Assembly: GCF_004193775.1 (NCBI RefSeq)
Contig: NC_041005.1
Location: 11,038,501-11,102,500, forward strand
Source: Glycine soja
Taxonomy: Eukaryota > Streptophyta > Magnoliopsida > Fabales > Fabaceae
Direction of reading: 5' to 3'
DNA: 64,000 nucleotides
Under the pieces are notes generated by a model, which was given only the letters and a program-made list of their open reading frames with translations, ran no database searches and was not told where the DNA came from. Shown piece by piece: positions 1 to 13,100 of this stretch. The translations under genes and the position numbers were made by a program. Position 1 is the first letter of the stretch, and each line of letters opens with the position of its first letter.

Positions 1-1362
1 GGAGCGGGCGCTCTGGGTTGTGCGGGTGCTGAATTGGAGGAGTTCCCGGCGCGAGCTGAGAAGCTCGGATGATGTTGCGCGTACTGATGTGTACCATGAG
101 AGGTCTGCGGGGGCTTGACCCATGCGGGCGCCGAAGTGACGGCATGGGTATCTCCTTCCTTCCTTTTTGCCCCAGTTGCTCCGATTCTCCTAAGCATTGG
201 CACTTGTGGAGGAGACGTAATCGAACTTCCCTCTTTTCAAACCTACTTCGATTCTTTCCCCGACAAATACCAAGTCCGCGAAGCTAGAAGGCATGTAGCC
301 TACCAACTTCTCATAGTAAAACACTGGCAAGGTGTCTACCATCATGGTAATCATCTCCCTTTCGACCATAGGAGGGGCCACTTGTGCTGCCAGGTCTCTC
401 CACCGCTGTGTGTATTCTTTAAAGGTCTCACCTTCCTTCTTAAACATATTCTATAGCTGAGTGCGATCAGGAGCCATGTCGGAATTATACTGATATTGCC
501 TTAGGAAAGCAGTAATCAGGTCCTTCCAAGTACGGATGCGGGAAGCTTCCAGATTAGTGTAACAAATAACCGCAGCTCTAGCCAAGCTATCTTGGAAAAA
601 GTGCATTAACAACTTTTCATCCCTAGAGTGCGCCCACATCTTGCGACAATACATCTTGAGATGGTTCTTAGGACAAGTCGTCCCTTTATACTTGTCGAAA
701 TCAGGCACTTTGAATTTTGGGGGGATGACGACATTCGGTACCAAGCAAAGATCCGTCATGTCCGCGAACGGATAGTCACCAAAGCCTTCAACAGCTCTCA
801 ATCTTTCCTCAAGGAGATCGAGTTTCCTTCTTTCTTCGGCCGCCGGGGGTGGTCCTTCTATGGACAAGAATATTGACTGCGCTATGAGGTTGGGCTGAGG
901 CAATGTGTTGGGCACCGGCCCCTCAACGGGGATCGGGGGGTAGAAATCGACATCCCCTTGGGCATACTCTCGATGATCTTCATAGACCTCATCGGGCTGT
1001 CGAGGAGGCTCCCCTTCAAGGATGGGGGAAGAGACATGACCCGCATCATCATGCATGACTGGCAGCGTGTAATTAGGTGGTAATCCATAAGGGTATGCCA
1101 CCCAGTTGTATCCCAAATGGGGGTTGCTGTTGTGCCCCAATGTGTTCCTTTCTCGTCCTACCGCGTTTGGGGGAGGATGGTGCGCGGTAGCTAGGAGAGT
1201 TGGGTCTGCTTCGGCAACCGAACTAACAGCGGCAGGGGTGGCCACGTTTTTCTCCATGAGTTGTCTCATTCCTAACATGGCCTTCATCATGGAAGCCATT
1301 TATTCTTTCAAAGCTGACATGTCGGCTTTCATCTGTTCCTGTGTCTCCTTTTGATCACCCAT
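1..1362 (-). pseudogene. Gag of the Ogre-like element, broken
   Basis: The frame opens at 1362 with a Met-Gly-Asp-Gln start typical of Ogre gag N termini. It continues past TAA at 1302-1300 and TAG at 453-451 in the same frame, then shifts frame near 190-186 and carries on to the window edge. The region around 650-190 is the recognisable retrotransposon gag domain (for example the stretch FKEYTQRWRDLAAQV). The C-terminal tail near 1-130 is rich in Pro, Ala, Ser and Gln. Gag forms the particle that packages element RNA. The breaks make this copy non-functional unless stops are read through. The 3' end and any zinc knuckle are outside the window. Confidence 0.85.
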
Positions 1363-1590
1363 CGTTCTAGATTTGGATCTAGTGCGATAGGGATGCCTTG
1401 GGGAACGTTTAGTTATGGTGTTTTTCCTCAAAAAACAAAACGTGAGGAGTAGGTAAAAAAATGAATGCATACTAGAGATAAAATGTGGGAGTGATTTGAT
1501 TCGCACTGACTTCGGAGTAAAAATATGGGATAAACTCATTTTATTTAGAAAATTATAACTAGTCAAGATCTGAGCGACAATACAAGCTTC

Positions 1591-3429
1591 CTAGCGGTTT
1601 CTAATTATATGGGCCATTAGATCTATCATATGCAGACAATAGCCGAGAAGTCTATGGATCTCCTCGGCTAGCAATCGGGGAAGTTCTTGACTCCCGTTCA
1701 AGGTAAGAGCAAATCGGTCCATCCACATTGTTGCCTCTTGATGTAACGAGTCGATCACCCTTCCTCTAGCCTCCTTTTCCGCGTACACTTGGGCATACTC
1801 GTCCGCCACTCTATGCTCGTGGGCCGTGGCTAGATTTAGTTCTTCTTGGTACTTGCTGATGATAGCTAACATGTTGGTCTCTGTCTCGCATAACCGCTGA
1901 GACAGATTTCTTTTGGACCTTGAGCAAACCTTCAAGTCATCTTTCAAGATCAGACTGTCTACTCGTGATTGGTCCCTTTCCTCTCTCCAGAGCATAAGCT
2001 CGTTGTTGCTGCCCCACAGAGCCCCTCGGAACTTGTTTCGGCCGTGCTATTCCCCACGAGCCCTCTTGGTCTCTTGTTCCAAGGCCTTAGTGGTAGCTAT
2101 ATTTATATCTCTCAGTTCGGCATTCTCCTTTCGGATTTTAAGAGCTACTGATTTGAACCTTTCTTTGATTGTTCGTGTTTGCTCAAGTTCTGTCCTAAGG
2201 GCCCGCACCTCTTCGTCTTCCTCCAGTGCTTCAACTTCCTCCCTTTTAGCGGTTCTCAAACTCGGGAGCCAATCCAAACCATGCACGTGGGCTTTCAACC
2301 ACTTACGGTAGCCATCGATGGGCCTATTGTTACTGCCCCTGAGTTCTTTGTCCTTCTTTCGCACCACCTCCCATGCCTTGCGGACCTTCTAAAGCGTCTC
2401 CACGTTGGTCTTATTGAAACCTCGTGAAATGACAAGCGTGATCTCTTCCTTTAGTGGTGCCCCTCTCATAGGGTAGCCAAGTTTCCTTATAGCAAGAACG
2501 AGATTGTAACTTATGCAACCCCTTGTCCCCATCAAGGGAACATTCGGAAATCCTCCGCACGAAATAAGAACTCTGGTTCTTCCTTCTTTCCATAAAGGGA
2601 ACCAGTTGACAGACGCTCCTTCTTTGTTTGCTAAGAGTTGGTCCCAATTTGCCCCTCCTTTCTCTGTGCATGAACGGTGACCTTCTAGCAGGCAAGCATG
2701 TCTCACCTCTTGGCGAAAAAGGTGCGAAACCAACCATACATAAAGAGTTGGAGTACAGCAAACAATCCTTGTACTGCTCTTCTCACATCTTCGATCGAAG
2801 GTGTCATATAGGTCGGCTAACATAGCGACAACCGGGCTTTCCTTGTGGTTATGATAGGCGAGAAAAGCGTTGATTGCTGCTAGGTCCACCAACCCATCCA
2901 CATTTGGAAAGAGGACTCCTCCGAAGATCAACAGCGTAAAAATGTCTATGAACGGGGCCCATTCGCCTCTACCTGCCAAGATTCTTGCTTTTACCTCCAA
3001 GCATTTTCTCGGTATTCCAACCACCCCATTTTCGACTTGCTTTCTGTGGTCTAATTCTTGCGCCGAGATTTGGACTATCTTAGAAATTCTAGCTAATGAG
3101 GGATAAAACCCTGAGAAGAGGTATGGTCTCCTTCCCCCTAGAGGACATCCTAGGATCTCTTCAAATTCTTCTACCATGGGTGATAGCTGGAAGTCCCCAA
3201 AGGTGAAGCACCTCAATGGCTGATCATAATACTGGGCGAGGGAGGCAATGGCCTCTGTGGAGACTTCTACCATGGCTAGGTCCCAGATTTTACCGTAAGC
3301 TTTGCGAAAAGCTTGCCGCTGGAGCTGACCCATCAACTGCCCTAACTCTTTTAGACTGGTGATCCCTAGGCTCTTGACCTTGACTTGATAGAACCTCTTT
3401 TTAAGCGAAGGCATTTGACTTGATCCCAT
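1591..3429 (-). pseudogene. Ogre ORF1-like protein, broken by two stops
   Basis: One reading frame runs from the ATG at 3429 to the stop at 1591, 613 codons counting the stop, interrupted only by TAG at 2391-2389 and TAG at 2049-2047. The first 346 codons form a globular region that resembles the ORF1 domain of Ogre elements (similar in style to plant mobile-domain proteins). The later part is rich in Glu, Lys, Arg and Leu and looks like a long coiled coil (about 2350-1620). Role in the element is unknown; in Ogre elements ORF1 precedes gag. Both stops are of the kind a C-to-T change at a CAG codon would leave, and the frame is otherwise intact. Start chosen because it is the first ATG of the long frame and lies close after the leader. 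Confidence 0.8.
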
Positions 3430-4270
3430 GTTTTACTAAAGTGAAAAAAATCGGTGCGAATCAAAATTCTGACATCTATCATGGGTGGAATGGATGAATG
3501 CATGAAGAACTGTACATGATACAGATGCAATTTATGAATACGGGAGCCCGGGAAATTGTCTCTTTCATAGATACAACGTCTTGGGGTAGCACAGTGCCCG
3601 ACGCATGTATTTAAGAAGGTGACACGGACCCTCTGTTGGTTTGCCAAAGAGAGGGGATCAAGACAAAACCCGTGCATGATGCATATGCGAAAGGCACAAC
3701 ACGACAATATTCACAACCAAATATAAGCAAAGGGGTACATGTCACTTTGACTATATGCATGGCAGTGTGAAAAATGGCACGCAGCGTGTTTGCTTCGTGC
3801 CCTTATTTTAGGGACCTACATGGGAGGGAGCTAAAAAGGCTTTTAGTGATAATTCCCAAGGTGGTCATATCTCTCTTGATGGTCTCTAGAGGTATCATTC
3901 CCTTCGAAGAACATATTGCAGCAGTAGGGACTACTAGCAACAATATGTTATCAAAGAGAAAAACTCTAGATGAGGGTTCACTATAATCAAGCAAGTCGGA
4001 GACCTAGCATGATCACAGATTCACCTCCACTCCTTATGTTCCCACGACCCGGGTATAGGGCCCTTTTTCAACTCACCGTGTGTGCAAATAGTGTTGGTGT
4101 TTGTGTGCATCAAATGAATAAATATTTACCTCATGCATACATTTTAAAACACACTAAAAGCATCAAAGAGTTATATACACAAGAACATAAGAAAAATAAA
4201 GGGAAACCAACAAAGGAGAAAATCATGGTAAAACATTCCACAAGATTAAATGGCCTAACTCTCTAAAAAC
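3430..4270 (-). other. Untranslated leader of the Ogre-like element
   Basis: This stretch between primer-binding site and ORF1 holds only short ORFs on either strand, none resembling a known protein. It is the expected position of the element's 5' leader. I see no further structure in it. Confidence 0.5.
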
Positions 4271-4289
4271 GTCCCCAGTGGAGTCGCCA
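4271..4289 (-). other. Primer-binding site of the Ogre-like element
   Basis: Two bases after the LTR end the minus strand reads TGGCGACTCCACTGGGGAC. This has the TGG start expected of a site complementary to the CCA end of a tRNA. From memory, Ogre elements prime from tRNA-Arg, and this sequence is consistent with that. A comparison with plant tRNA-Arg 3' ends would settle it. Confidence 0.75.
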
Positions 4290-4291
4290 AC

Positions 4292-6098
4292 TGTCGCAAA
4301 CTACCCTTTGACGGGAGGGCGACGCGTGACTCGCAGGATGCGTCTTCCAAGAAAGGAATACGCGCGGAGTCGCCACCAACATTTATTTGAGGAAAACGTC
4401 GAAAAAACCGGAAAAGACATAGTCTACGAACTTTAAGTGAAAGGTTCAGGAGTTGTATTTACGCACGAGGAAGGTATTAGCACCCCACACGTCTGTCACA
4501 AGAGACGGCAGCCTTTAATCAAATGTGCAAATATGACTTCAATCTATGTTATTTTCCCTTTTTACGTTCTTATGTCTTTTTACGCCTTTTTATATTTTTA
4601 TCTTTTTGTGGTCGACGAGGGTGTTTCCCTTGCTCCTACGTATTCCTCAATTGTGATAAGGAAATCAGACCTACGTAGTTCTTTGAGAATAAAGTGTTTG
4701 GTTAAGTCGTTTTTATCCTTTTTTGCAAAATATGTTTTTATTGAATGAAAGGTCATTTAAGGCGTTGGACCATTAAATGATCTTTCGATTCTTTTTAAAG
4801 AGAGTGAATATTAAGGCATTGGACCATTAATGATCTCTTTATTTTTGAAAGAGGTAATAAAGTTACATGTTGATTTTAGGCCTTTAGAAATCTACATTTA
4901 ACCAATAAAAGCGGAAAAGTTCATTTCAAGGCGTTGGACCTTTAAAAATGGCTTTTTTAGGCGATGACAAAAAGTTTGGTTTATGAATTGATTTTAGCCT
5001 TAGTTTCACTTTAGTCATTAGTCGATTCGATTAAGAAAGGAAAATCCCAAAGAAAAACGTCCGATTGATTTTTTTAATTTATTTTACTAAAAGATATTTT
5101 TTATTATTATATTATTATTTTGCCTCTTTTTTGGTGTTAAACGTGGTTACGGCATGACCGAACGGTCGGAATTCATTTTAACAAAAATTAAAGGATGTTA
5201 TAATACGAATGATCAGTGGAAATTTATTTTATTTTTGATTAGGCGAGAAAATGACTTAAATAAATGACTAAAGCACGTCAAAAGGGAGTACGGAAAGTAA
5301 ATGAAATGAAAATAAAAGCACTCGAAACAAATGAGAACTACTAAGGGTACATAGAATGAATTGAAAAGTTCGATTTCGAGAACTTATCGGTTGAAGACCG
5401 AAGAACGACGAAAAACGAACAAAAAACGACGAAGAACGGTTGAAAATCTTCGTGAAATCACCCACGGAAACGTCACGAAAGCATTACAGAAGCGCCTCGG
5501 CTTGGATTTTCTTCACGGAAACAATTTTTCTCACTAATTTTAAGTGAATCTCAGATACCAAAAGGGTTGAACCTTTTTGTTCTTCCCTCCTCCCCCTATT
5601 TATAGGAAAATGAGGGAGGACCTTGCCACCCAGCTCGCCTAGGTGAGCTAGGTTGCTTCCTCCAAAAGGCACCGCCTTCTGGAGAACTTCCTGGAAGGCC
5701 CAAGTGGGCCTGGTTGCTATTTGCACCCCTATTTACTAAATACACCCCCTTGCCTTTTTTTGCTGATTCTTTTTCCGTAACGTTACGAAAACTTACGAAT
5801 TACGTAACGATACTTGTTTTCTTTCCATAATGTTACAAAACCTTACGCATCATGTAATCATCCCCTTTTTTGGCTTCCGGGATGTTACGGAACTTTACGG
5901 ATCACGTAATCATCCCCTTTTTTGGCTTCCGAGATGTTACGGAACTTTACGGATTGTGCAACAATGCTTTCTTTTGACTTCCGACATGTCATGGAGCTTC
6001 ACGAATCGCCTAACGATGGGTTCCAAGTACCTCGAAGTGGTCAAACGAGGGTCGCATCCCAACAACGGATGGTCCCCGGACGAAATTAGGGTATGGCA
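4292..6098 (-). repeat. 5' LTR of the Ogre-like element
   Basis: The LTR reads TGCCATACCC at its start (6098 on the minus strand) and ends ...TTTGCGACA at 4292, giving TG...CA ends and about 1.8 kb. It aligns along its length with the solo LTR at 21795-23437. A TATAAATAG box lies at 5604-5596 on the minus strand and would mark the U3/R region. Near the U3 start there are tandem units of about 60 bases (about 5815-6010). Further on come three spaced copies of a motif around AAGGCGTTGGACC (about 4750-4945). The far-side target duplication cannot be checked because the other LTR is outside the window. Confidence 0.85.
5815..6010 (-). repeat. Tandem repeats of about 60 bases in the Ogre LTR
   Basis: On the plus strand the unit runs GATGTTACGGAACTTTACGG, then a short variable stretch, then ATCCCCTTTTTTGGCTTCCG. 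It appears about three times with increasing divergence. The solo LTR at 21795-23437 carries the same units in the same place, so the array belongs to the family and predates both insertions. Confidence 0.75.
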
Positions 6099-6993
6099 CA
6101 TGCCTTAAGCTTTAGTGACTATGTGCAACAAGAGATTTTAAATTAAGTGTCATCATTGATATGTTCTATAGTTGATTTTTCATAAATTTCTAATTTTCTT
6201 AACATATGATTCATGGATATGATTTAGGCATTCTTTCTTTCTTTACATTTTAAGACACCGGCCAAAAAGCTATCCCGATGTGTATTGTTTTATCATTTGC
6301 ACGCCCTTTGAGCCAAACACTTCATATTTTGTTGGAACACTAACCTAGGATAAATGTTTCCTACCTTACCTTAGGTTAGAAGAGCAAAGGTGTTTTGTTA
6401 AAGATTTCTATCATTTGGTGGCAAATGTGATGTAAATACTTTGTTTTTAAATGTGGGTATTAAGGAAAATTAAATATTTAACAGAAAAGAAAAAAATATA
6501 GAAAAACAAAAACAAAAACAAGTTCTTTGTGGATAAATAAATATCTAAACCATGTACATTTTATCCTAAACTATACAAAGTTGTTGTAAATATTTGAATA
6601 GAAATTAGTGATAACTTGGTTGAAAAGAAAAGGGATAGGAAGTGATCATTCATTTGACTTACTAGCTGATTTTTATGTCTGCTCTCCTACTCTCAAGGTA
6701 TGTTTGAATATCCAAAAAAACCAAGATTTCCTTCAAGCCCGGGCCCAACCCTAAAAGCCCTAATGATTCATGATGATTATGCAATTTATCTTTGATTTAA
6801 TGGGAAATGACTTGCAAAATTGATCTATGATATATCAGTAATTAGAATTGAGATGAAACACTTGTCTTTGTAAGAATTATATACCTTTGAGAGGTTTCCT
6901 TTGTTTTAGTGAATCAGGTATTTTCTCTGATGTTCTTTAGAAACAAAATGCAAATTGATCTTAATCTCATATGGTACTGTGAATTTCATCTTT
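6099..6993 (+). mobile_element. Athila-like remnant, left piece (pol/env to PPT spacer)
   Basis: No ORF is supported here. The sequence joins across the CACTA insertion to 31532, beyond which a polypurine tract and LTR start of Athila type appear. The 3-base duplication TTT at 6991-6993 and 31532-31534 shows that both pieces were once continuous. Non-coding spacer before the polypurine tract is usual in Athila elements. Assignment of this piece rests on that continuity. The start is cut by, or abuts, the Ogre-like LTR. Confidence 0.5.
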
Positions 6994-7560
6994 CACTACA
7001 AAAAACACGATTTGTCGTTCAATTCGATCACTAAAACTATTGACCGAAATAGCGACCGAAACCTATGTGTTGCAAAAACACTAGTCATTAAGCCATTAGC
7101 GACCGAATAATAATTCAGTCGCTATTTAGCCACTGAAATATTCAGTCGCAAGTACATAAAATTCAGTCATGCGTATTTAGTTGCTAGTTTGCATGGGACC
7201 AAATCAGCGGCCGAAGCATTCGATGGCTAACTCGGTCGCTAATAAGTAACTAACTTTAAATGTTAAAAATTAAAATAATATTCGACCGCTAAGTTGGTTG
7301 CTATTAAATAATAAAATTTTAATTAAAATTAAAAATAAATGCATTCGGTTGCTAATTCAGTGACTAATTTTATAATATAAAATGAACTAAAAATTAATTT
7401 GTCCTATTCGGTAGCTAATTTATAATTAATTTTTAAATATAAAATATATTTAAAATGCATCTCGATCGCTAATCTGGTCCCTATTTAATGTTTAATTTTT
7501 TAATATAAAATAAATTTAAAATACAATTCGATCGCTAATCTACGATGATTTTTTTGGCAA
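6994..7560. repeat. Left end and subterminal repeats of the outer CACTA
   Basis: After the terminal repeat, about a dozen degenerate copies of a motif close to ATTCGGTCGCTAATT occur in both orientations. Examples lie near 7110-7140, 7230-7250, 7340-7360 and 7465-7545. CACTA elements use such subterminal repeats as binding sites for the accessory transposition protein. The same motif recurs at the right end. Confidence 0.8.
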
Positions 7561-9266
7561 CTGTCTTAGAATGCGTGTTTTTTTTTTTTTTACATTAACA
7601 ATAGTACCCTTCATATAATATGCAAATTTTTTTTTTGGGTTTATTCCCACTACGTTGACCTAAACACACCCAAAAAATAGATAAATAGGTCAAAGTTCAA
7701 ATGGAATTACATTAGTGGAATAAATAACTTAGTGGCATACAAGTTAGTTTTATTTTTCAATACATAATACCAGACGGTAATGAAAAAAATGATATTTTGG
7801 AATTCAAATTTTGCTTCTAAAATGTTAACTGACTAGTGCTACTTGAGGGGGCATCTGAACAACAACAACATCTGGCAACATTTTTTTGGATTGAGTCTCA
7901 CTGGAGAAAACTCAAGCATCAGAGGTAAGTTTCATCACTCAAAATGAGAGAAAGTTAATAATGTTTAAGGTGTCGACATGATCAATCCATTTAACACGGT
8001 AACACTTTTAAGTCTTGGCCATACAATTCAACTTCAATGTCAATGACAAAGTGAAGTTGATCAAATAGATTGAGGTGCACAACAACCTAAAAAGCTTTAG
8101 TGGAAACAAAAAGTCACCTGGCGAGTGCAAGTATGAAACAAAGAAAAAGGAAAAAAAATGAACATTTGGAGTGATAAGGAGGTCATGAGCTGAGTTTGTT
8201 ATGATAATGGGAGGATTCAAACTCATTTTATACAGTAAAGATATAATATAAATTTTATCTTTAATGTATATTTTTATATAAATAATAATTTTATAAAATG
8301 ACAGTATTTTATTATCTTTTAAAATATTTATATATGAGATTAATAATAGTATTTTCTATTTTTTATAATATTTATATAACTGATTTATGGACAATACTTT
8401 TTTATCTATATTACAATAAATAACATGAATATCTTAATATAGATAAAAAAATTTATCACTAAATCACAAGTATTATTTTAAAAGAAAAATATAATATATA
8501 AATAAAAAACATATAAATATGCGTATTCTAATTTATGAGAAAATAGAATTTAATCTTATATATTATATTTTAAAAGATAATATATAATATTATAAAAATA
8601 TAATAAATTAAAAAAATGAATTTTGAACTATTTTCACATAAAACTTATATTAATACTATATTTTGTACCAAATATTCAAATAAGTACTTGAATGTAGTGG
8701 TAAAGGAGTGTGTTCCTCACTTCAAACACCATTGTTCTAATCCTTCCTTAAGCCTTAAATTAAAGTCAATTATAAGAGGATGACCGATTTGGTACAACAG
8801 CGGAATGGATTTGGCAATTAAGCCTTAAATTAAAGTCAATTTTGGCTTTTAGTGAATGCATAAGTTACACATTACATCTTATCATCATATTGAACCTAAA
8901 TGAATCATTAGTGTTACACTTATGCCTTATATTTTAAAATAATTAATTTTACAAAATTTGATTATCACATATTTTCATAATATAAAGGGTATTTATTTAT
9001 TATCATTTTTAAATAATTACATAAAATAAACCATTATTTTACACAAAACACAAATTAAAAGACTAATGATAAGCATGACTTATTTATCATAATCAAATAA
9101 TTTAAACATAGGTTTGTTAAATTTATTAAAAATTATCATAGTATAATTAAAAATATTATATATTTATCATGATTTATAAAAAATATTGTAAATATTGGTT
9201 TTTTAATTTAAAAATATAACTAATATATTAATTTCAATACTTTTCAAGTATAAAATGTAGTCAACT
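7561..9266. other. AT-rich interior of the outer CACTA
   Basis: Very AT-rich sequence with long A and T runs and no convincing ORF or domain on either strand. The direct repeat TTAAGCCTTAAATTAAAGTC near 8750 and 8820 is the only local structure I noticed. Confidence 0.5.
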
Positions 9267-9284
9267 CACCACTAGGAAATTCAC

Positions 9285-9885
9285 TTTCAACATCGGTTAT
9301 TTAGAACATTCCACATCGGTTCTAAAACCGATGTTGAAAGTGACGATGTTGAATGTATGAATGTTAACATCAGTTTTGGAAAACCGATGTTAACATACAT
9401 ATGACAACATCGGTTCTCCATATACCCGATGTTAAACACAATGAACAGCAAAAAAAGTGTAGGCATGATGAACGTTGACATCGATTTTCCAGTAAAACCG
9501 ATGTTAATATGTTAGTTTAACATCGGTTTTCTAGAATAACCGATGTTAATGTATGCCCTTAACATCCGTTTTTCTAGAAAATCGATGTCAACGTTGATGA
9601 TGCTTACACTTATTTGGTGTAGTTCTTTGTGTATAACATCGGTTAATTATAAATAACCGATGTTACTATTCAAATATTCACATCGGTTATTTATAATTAA
9701 CCGATGTTAATGTACAATAGTTGACATCGGTTATCCACAGATAACCGATGTTAAAATACAAACGCTGACATCGGTTATACACAAAAAACCGATGTTAATA
9801 TACAAACGTTAACATCGGTTTTCTATTATAACCGATGTTGGTTATGATATTAACATCGGTTTTTGTTAATAATCGATGTTGTTTT
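9285..9885. repeat. Left subterminal inverted-repeat array of the inner CACTA
   Basis: About nine units of the form AACATCGGTT, 5-12 bases, AACCGATGTTAA, spaced by roughly 15-25 bases. Each unit is itself an inverted repeat. The array would bind the CACTA accessory protein at both ends of the element. Confidence 0.9.
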
Positions 9886-10129
9886 CAAATATATTTTTTA
9901 TATATACTTTCTGTTTTTACAGTAAACCCAAAATTGTACCTGTCAAATGCAATTTCAGGAGGCCCAATTCATAGCAAATAAACATTTTATTCTGCTTTCA
10001 AGCAGTTTTAATGATAATAAACATCAAATAATTGATTTATATATTATAAAGAACAATCAACAAATGAATTCAATGTTCGTGTTACATAGAAAATGTAAAA
10101 AATGTTAAAAAATGTCCCTAAATCCTAGG

Positions 10130-13100
10130 CCTGATCTCTAACTCGGAGATAAAACTGTGCCTACTGAATCCGCAATGCTTTTAATCTCTCGGGCTCCAAT
10201 GGTCTAGGGTCGTTAAAATACTACATGATTAAATAAATCATATTAAGTTAATAATGTAATACAAATTATAAATAAATCGATTTTCTTTGAAATAAACTTA
10301 CCGCTTCCCAATTATTTCTAAAACTTCCTAAAATGATGGTGGACATCCAGTGCATGACATAGTAGCCGCACTCAGTAGTTCCTTTCTGTCTATTACACTA
10401 CATACATAATGAAATTTGGATATTAATTAAAAAACTAGTGTACAGATACAAAGAAATATATATAAGTGGAAGTTTTATGTAAATGACGTACCTTGACGAC
10501 AATCCACCTAGCAGGAGCCTTTGATTTAGGCTGTGGAGCATCATCAAGACCCTTGATAGCACTGTTCCATATGAGTAACAATTAAAAACTGGTGTTGTAC
10601 GTTGAGGTATTACAATGCAAATGTATTGAAAAGAACACTAACCTATTAATGATCCCCTTAAGGTAGTTGTCTAGCCTGTTATGCAATGAACAAAACCAGA
10701 CAACTAAGTGTTCATTGGGCAGGATGACTACCATCTGCCAATGTCCGCTGCAGTGGAACCTAAAATGGGTTAGCACATTAGTAAACATTAATTAAATTTT
10801 GTTATTTTGTGACTTACCCATTTAGGTAGGCTCCAAGATACACATCGCGTTGTGAACTCTGCATCCAACTCTTTATGTAACTTTCAGATTCAAACTGCGA
10901 TTGCCCAGACCTCTGAATGGACTGAGGCTCGAGGAATCCATAGATATCAGAATTCCCCGCTCGCGTACATGTTTCAGTGAGATGCCTGTTTATGTTAAGT
11001 CAAAGTTAAATATTTATGAATTGAAAGCCATAACTTAGGTAAATAAAAGCCTTTTATATAAAGACTTATAGAATCCACAACTGTAACACTGATATGCTGA
11101 GACATTGACCACCGTGTGCGATTTCGGAGAGGTCTTCGTGCTTTATGTACAGGGGGAAATCTGGATTAACGACCCTGAACACGGTGGCATCCCATCTAAC
11201 CTGATAAGGCCTCAAGAAAAGCTCTGGGATGGTCAATGTCATCAGATAAAGCGGATCATCGACCTCCAGATCGGGCTTCAAAGGTGGTTTTGGCGGAGAC
11301 ACAGCTACCTGTTCATGAAACAAAGTTAAATAGCCTAATTTGAAAAGAAGAAACATATAGTAAGGACAATAAGTACCTGCTGTGATAAAGACTTGACCAG
11401 ATGTGTCGGCCAAGCAAGGAAGGTGTGAAGTGCCTGCCCCACTAAGGAAACCTTATCAGTGGGTACAGGAACTGGAGCATCTGCATCTCTAACCTCCTCC
11501 ACACTCACCTTTACTTGGCCAAGCAACAAAGGAGTGTTATGAACAACAGTGGATCTCTCATAAACTCTCCCCATGGCAACCAGGCGGGCAGGATCTGCTT
11601 CTATGTACAAGCCGCACCTGTCAGAGTCACCGGTCTCAGGATCGTTTCCTGAGGGATCAACACAACTCCCCTTTGTGCTCACTCGAGGACCGGAGGGACC
11701 AGGACCAACCAGAGGCTCAGGAGGCACTACAAGTCCCTGAGATTGCATCTGCGATTGAAGGTGGCTGAAGGATGCCATGACCTGCCTCGTCACTTTCTCT
11801 GTGATGGACTCCTCTAGCTGGTCCCTGATCTGCTGAGTCAGCTGGTGTAATTCGTCAGGAGGCAGGGAGGAAGCGCTGCGGGACGTCCGTGGAGCCGATC
11901 CAAAGTATTGCTTGATGATGACACCGGCTCCAATACCATGGACACGCCCAGGGTGCTCTGGACGTCCAATAGCAGCGGCCAGAACATCCTGACGTCCATG
12001 GGGGACGAACGATCCCTGTGTGACCTGCTCCTCAAACGAATCCTGCACAGAAAACACACAGTGGTACATGGCATTCTCAAAATATTCAAACATAATTGTA
12101 ATGGTTAGTTGAACATGACTTACAATCTTCTCAGCGATTTCCTTTGCGGCCTTAGTCGTCATCTCCTCTGTCTTCTTCGTGCGGGCCATCTTCCACTTCA
12201 CGTGGCGTTTGACCGGGGATGGAGGGTGGATGACGCCATCAACGCTTCATGACTGTGCAGCTTCCTGCATCTTCTTCTTGGTCTTCTCAGCCAAGAGCTT
12301 CTGCTCCAAATAATCATAACCCCCACGAGACAAAACGTGGGGGGCAGTATTCTGCTTCTGGATGGCCTGTGCCTTCATGCGCACATCCTAAAAAAATTAA
12401 ACAATAATATTTGAAATGGGTAGAACGAAGTATAACAACATCATGTTTAATATGAAAAAAAACTTAAATGGCAAAGGAACATACCTCCCAAGAAGGGTCT
12501 CTGCGAGTCTGGCAAAACTGGGCCCACTTTTCCTTGCTGATGTCGTATTTGTCACAGACAGTGTCCTCGACACCATCCTGATCAGCTGCAAGGGCCCATT
12601 TCCTCGTGAGGTCTAATTTAAACTGCCTCCATCTCTCCCCCACGGTCTGTAGTAACTTCCTTTTCGTCCTACTGTCAGAAGCCTCTGGGATATCAAATTC
12701 CGCCTGACAACATGAAACAAAGTTTATTTGTTACAATAATAAAATTTTTTGGCTATTAATTACACACAATCAAATAAGAAAAGAGAAATACCTGAATATC
12801 CTCCCAAATCAGGTCCTTCTGAGCAGTAGGGACCTCCTTCCAGTTCTCGTAGGTGATGTCCACCTTATCACGTGCCACAATCCCCAAATATGTTCTTAAT
12901 TTCTTCTTGTGGGGACCGTCGGCCTTCCCTGTAGCAGGATCAACATGCACCACTGGTCTCTCAACACCAGGTGGTCTAGTGGACAACGATCGTAGGCGTG
13001 AGGCTTTGCGTGTCCGCTTCATGGCAGACATCGAAGCCGATACATCCGAAGTAGGAGGAGGAGGAGGAGGAGAAGGAGGAGAAGGAGGAGGAGGAGGAGG

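Larger units (their letters stand above)
1..6098 (-). mobile_element. Ogre-like Ty3/Gypsy LTR retrotransposon, 5' part
   Basis: Reading on the minus strand from 6098 leftwards the order is LTR (6098-4292), primer-binding site (4289-4271), a non-coding leader, an extra ORF1 (3429-1591) and gag (1362 to the left edge). An ORF of unknown role placed before gag is the hallmark of the Ogre branch of the Tat lineage. Protease, reverse transcriptase and the other LTR lie beyond the window edge. Both ORFs carry in-frame stops, so this copy looks dead. A solo LTR of the same family lies at 21795-23437. Family placement is by recognition, not by a search. Confidence 0.85.

Noticed and set aside
4437..4748. 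Plus-strand ORF with a hydrophobic stretch
   Set aside because: It is antisense to the Ogre LTR and is not preserved in the matching part of the solo LTR at 21795-23437.
8008..8226. Minus-strand 72-codon ORF
   Set aside because: Lies in AT-rich non-coding CACTA sequence with no family resemblance or context.
9270..9274. CACTA at 9270 as the exact transposon start
   Set aside because: It gives no 3-base duplication; starting three bases earlier gives ACT on both sides and better agreement of the terminal repeats.
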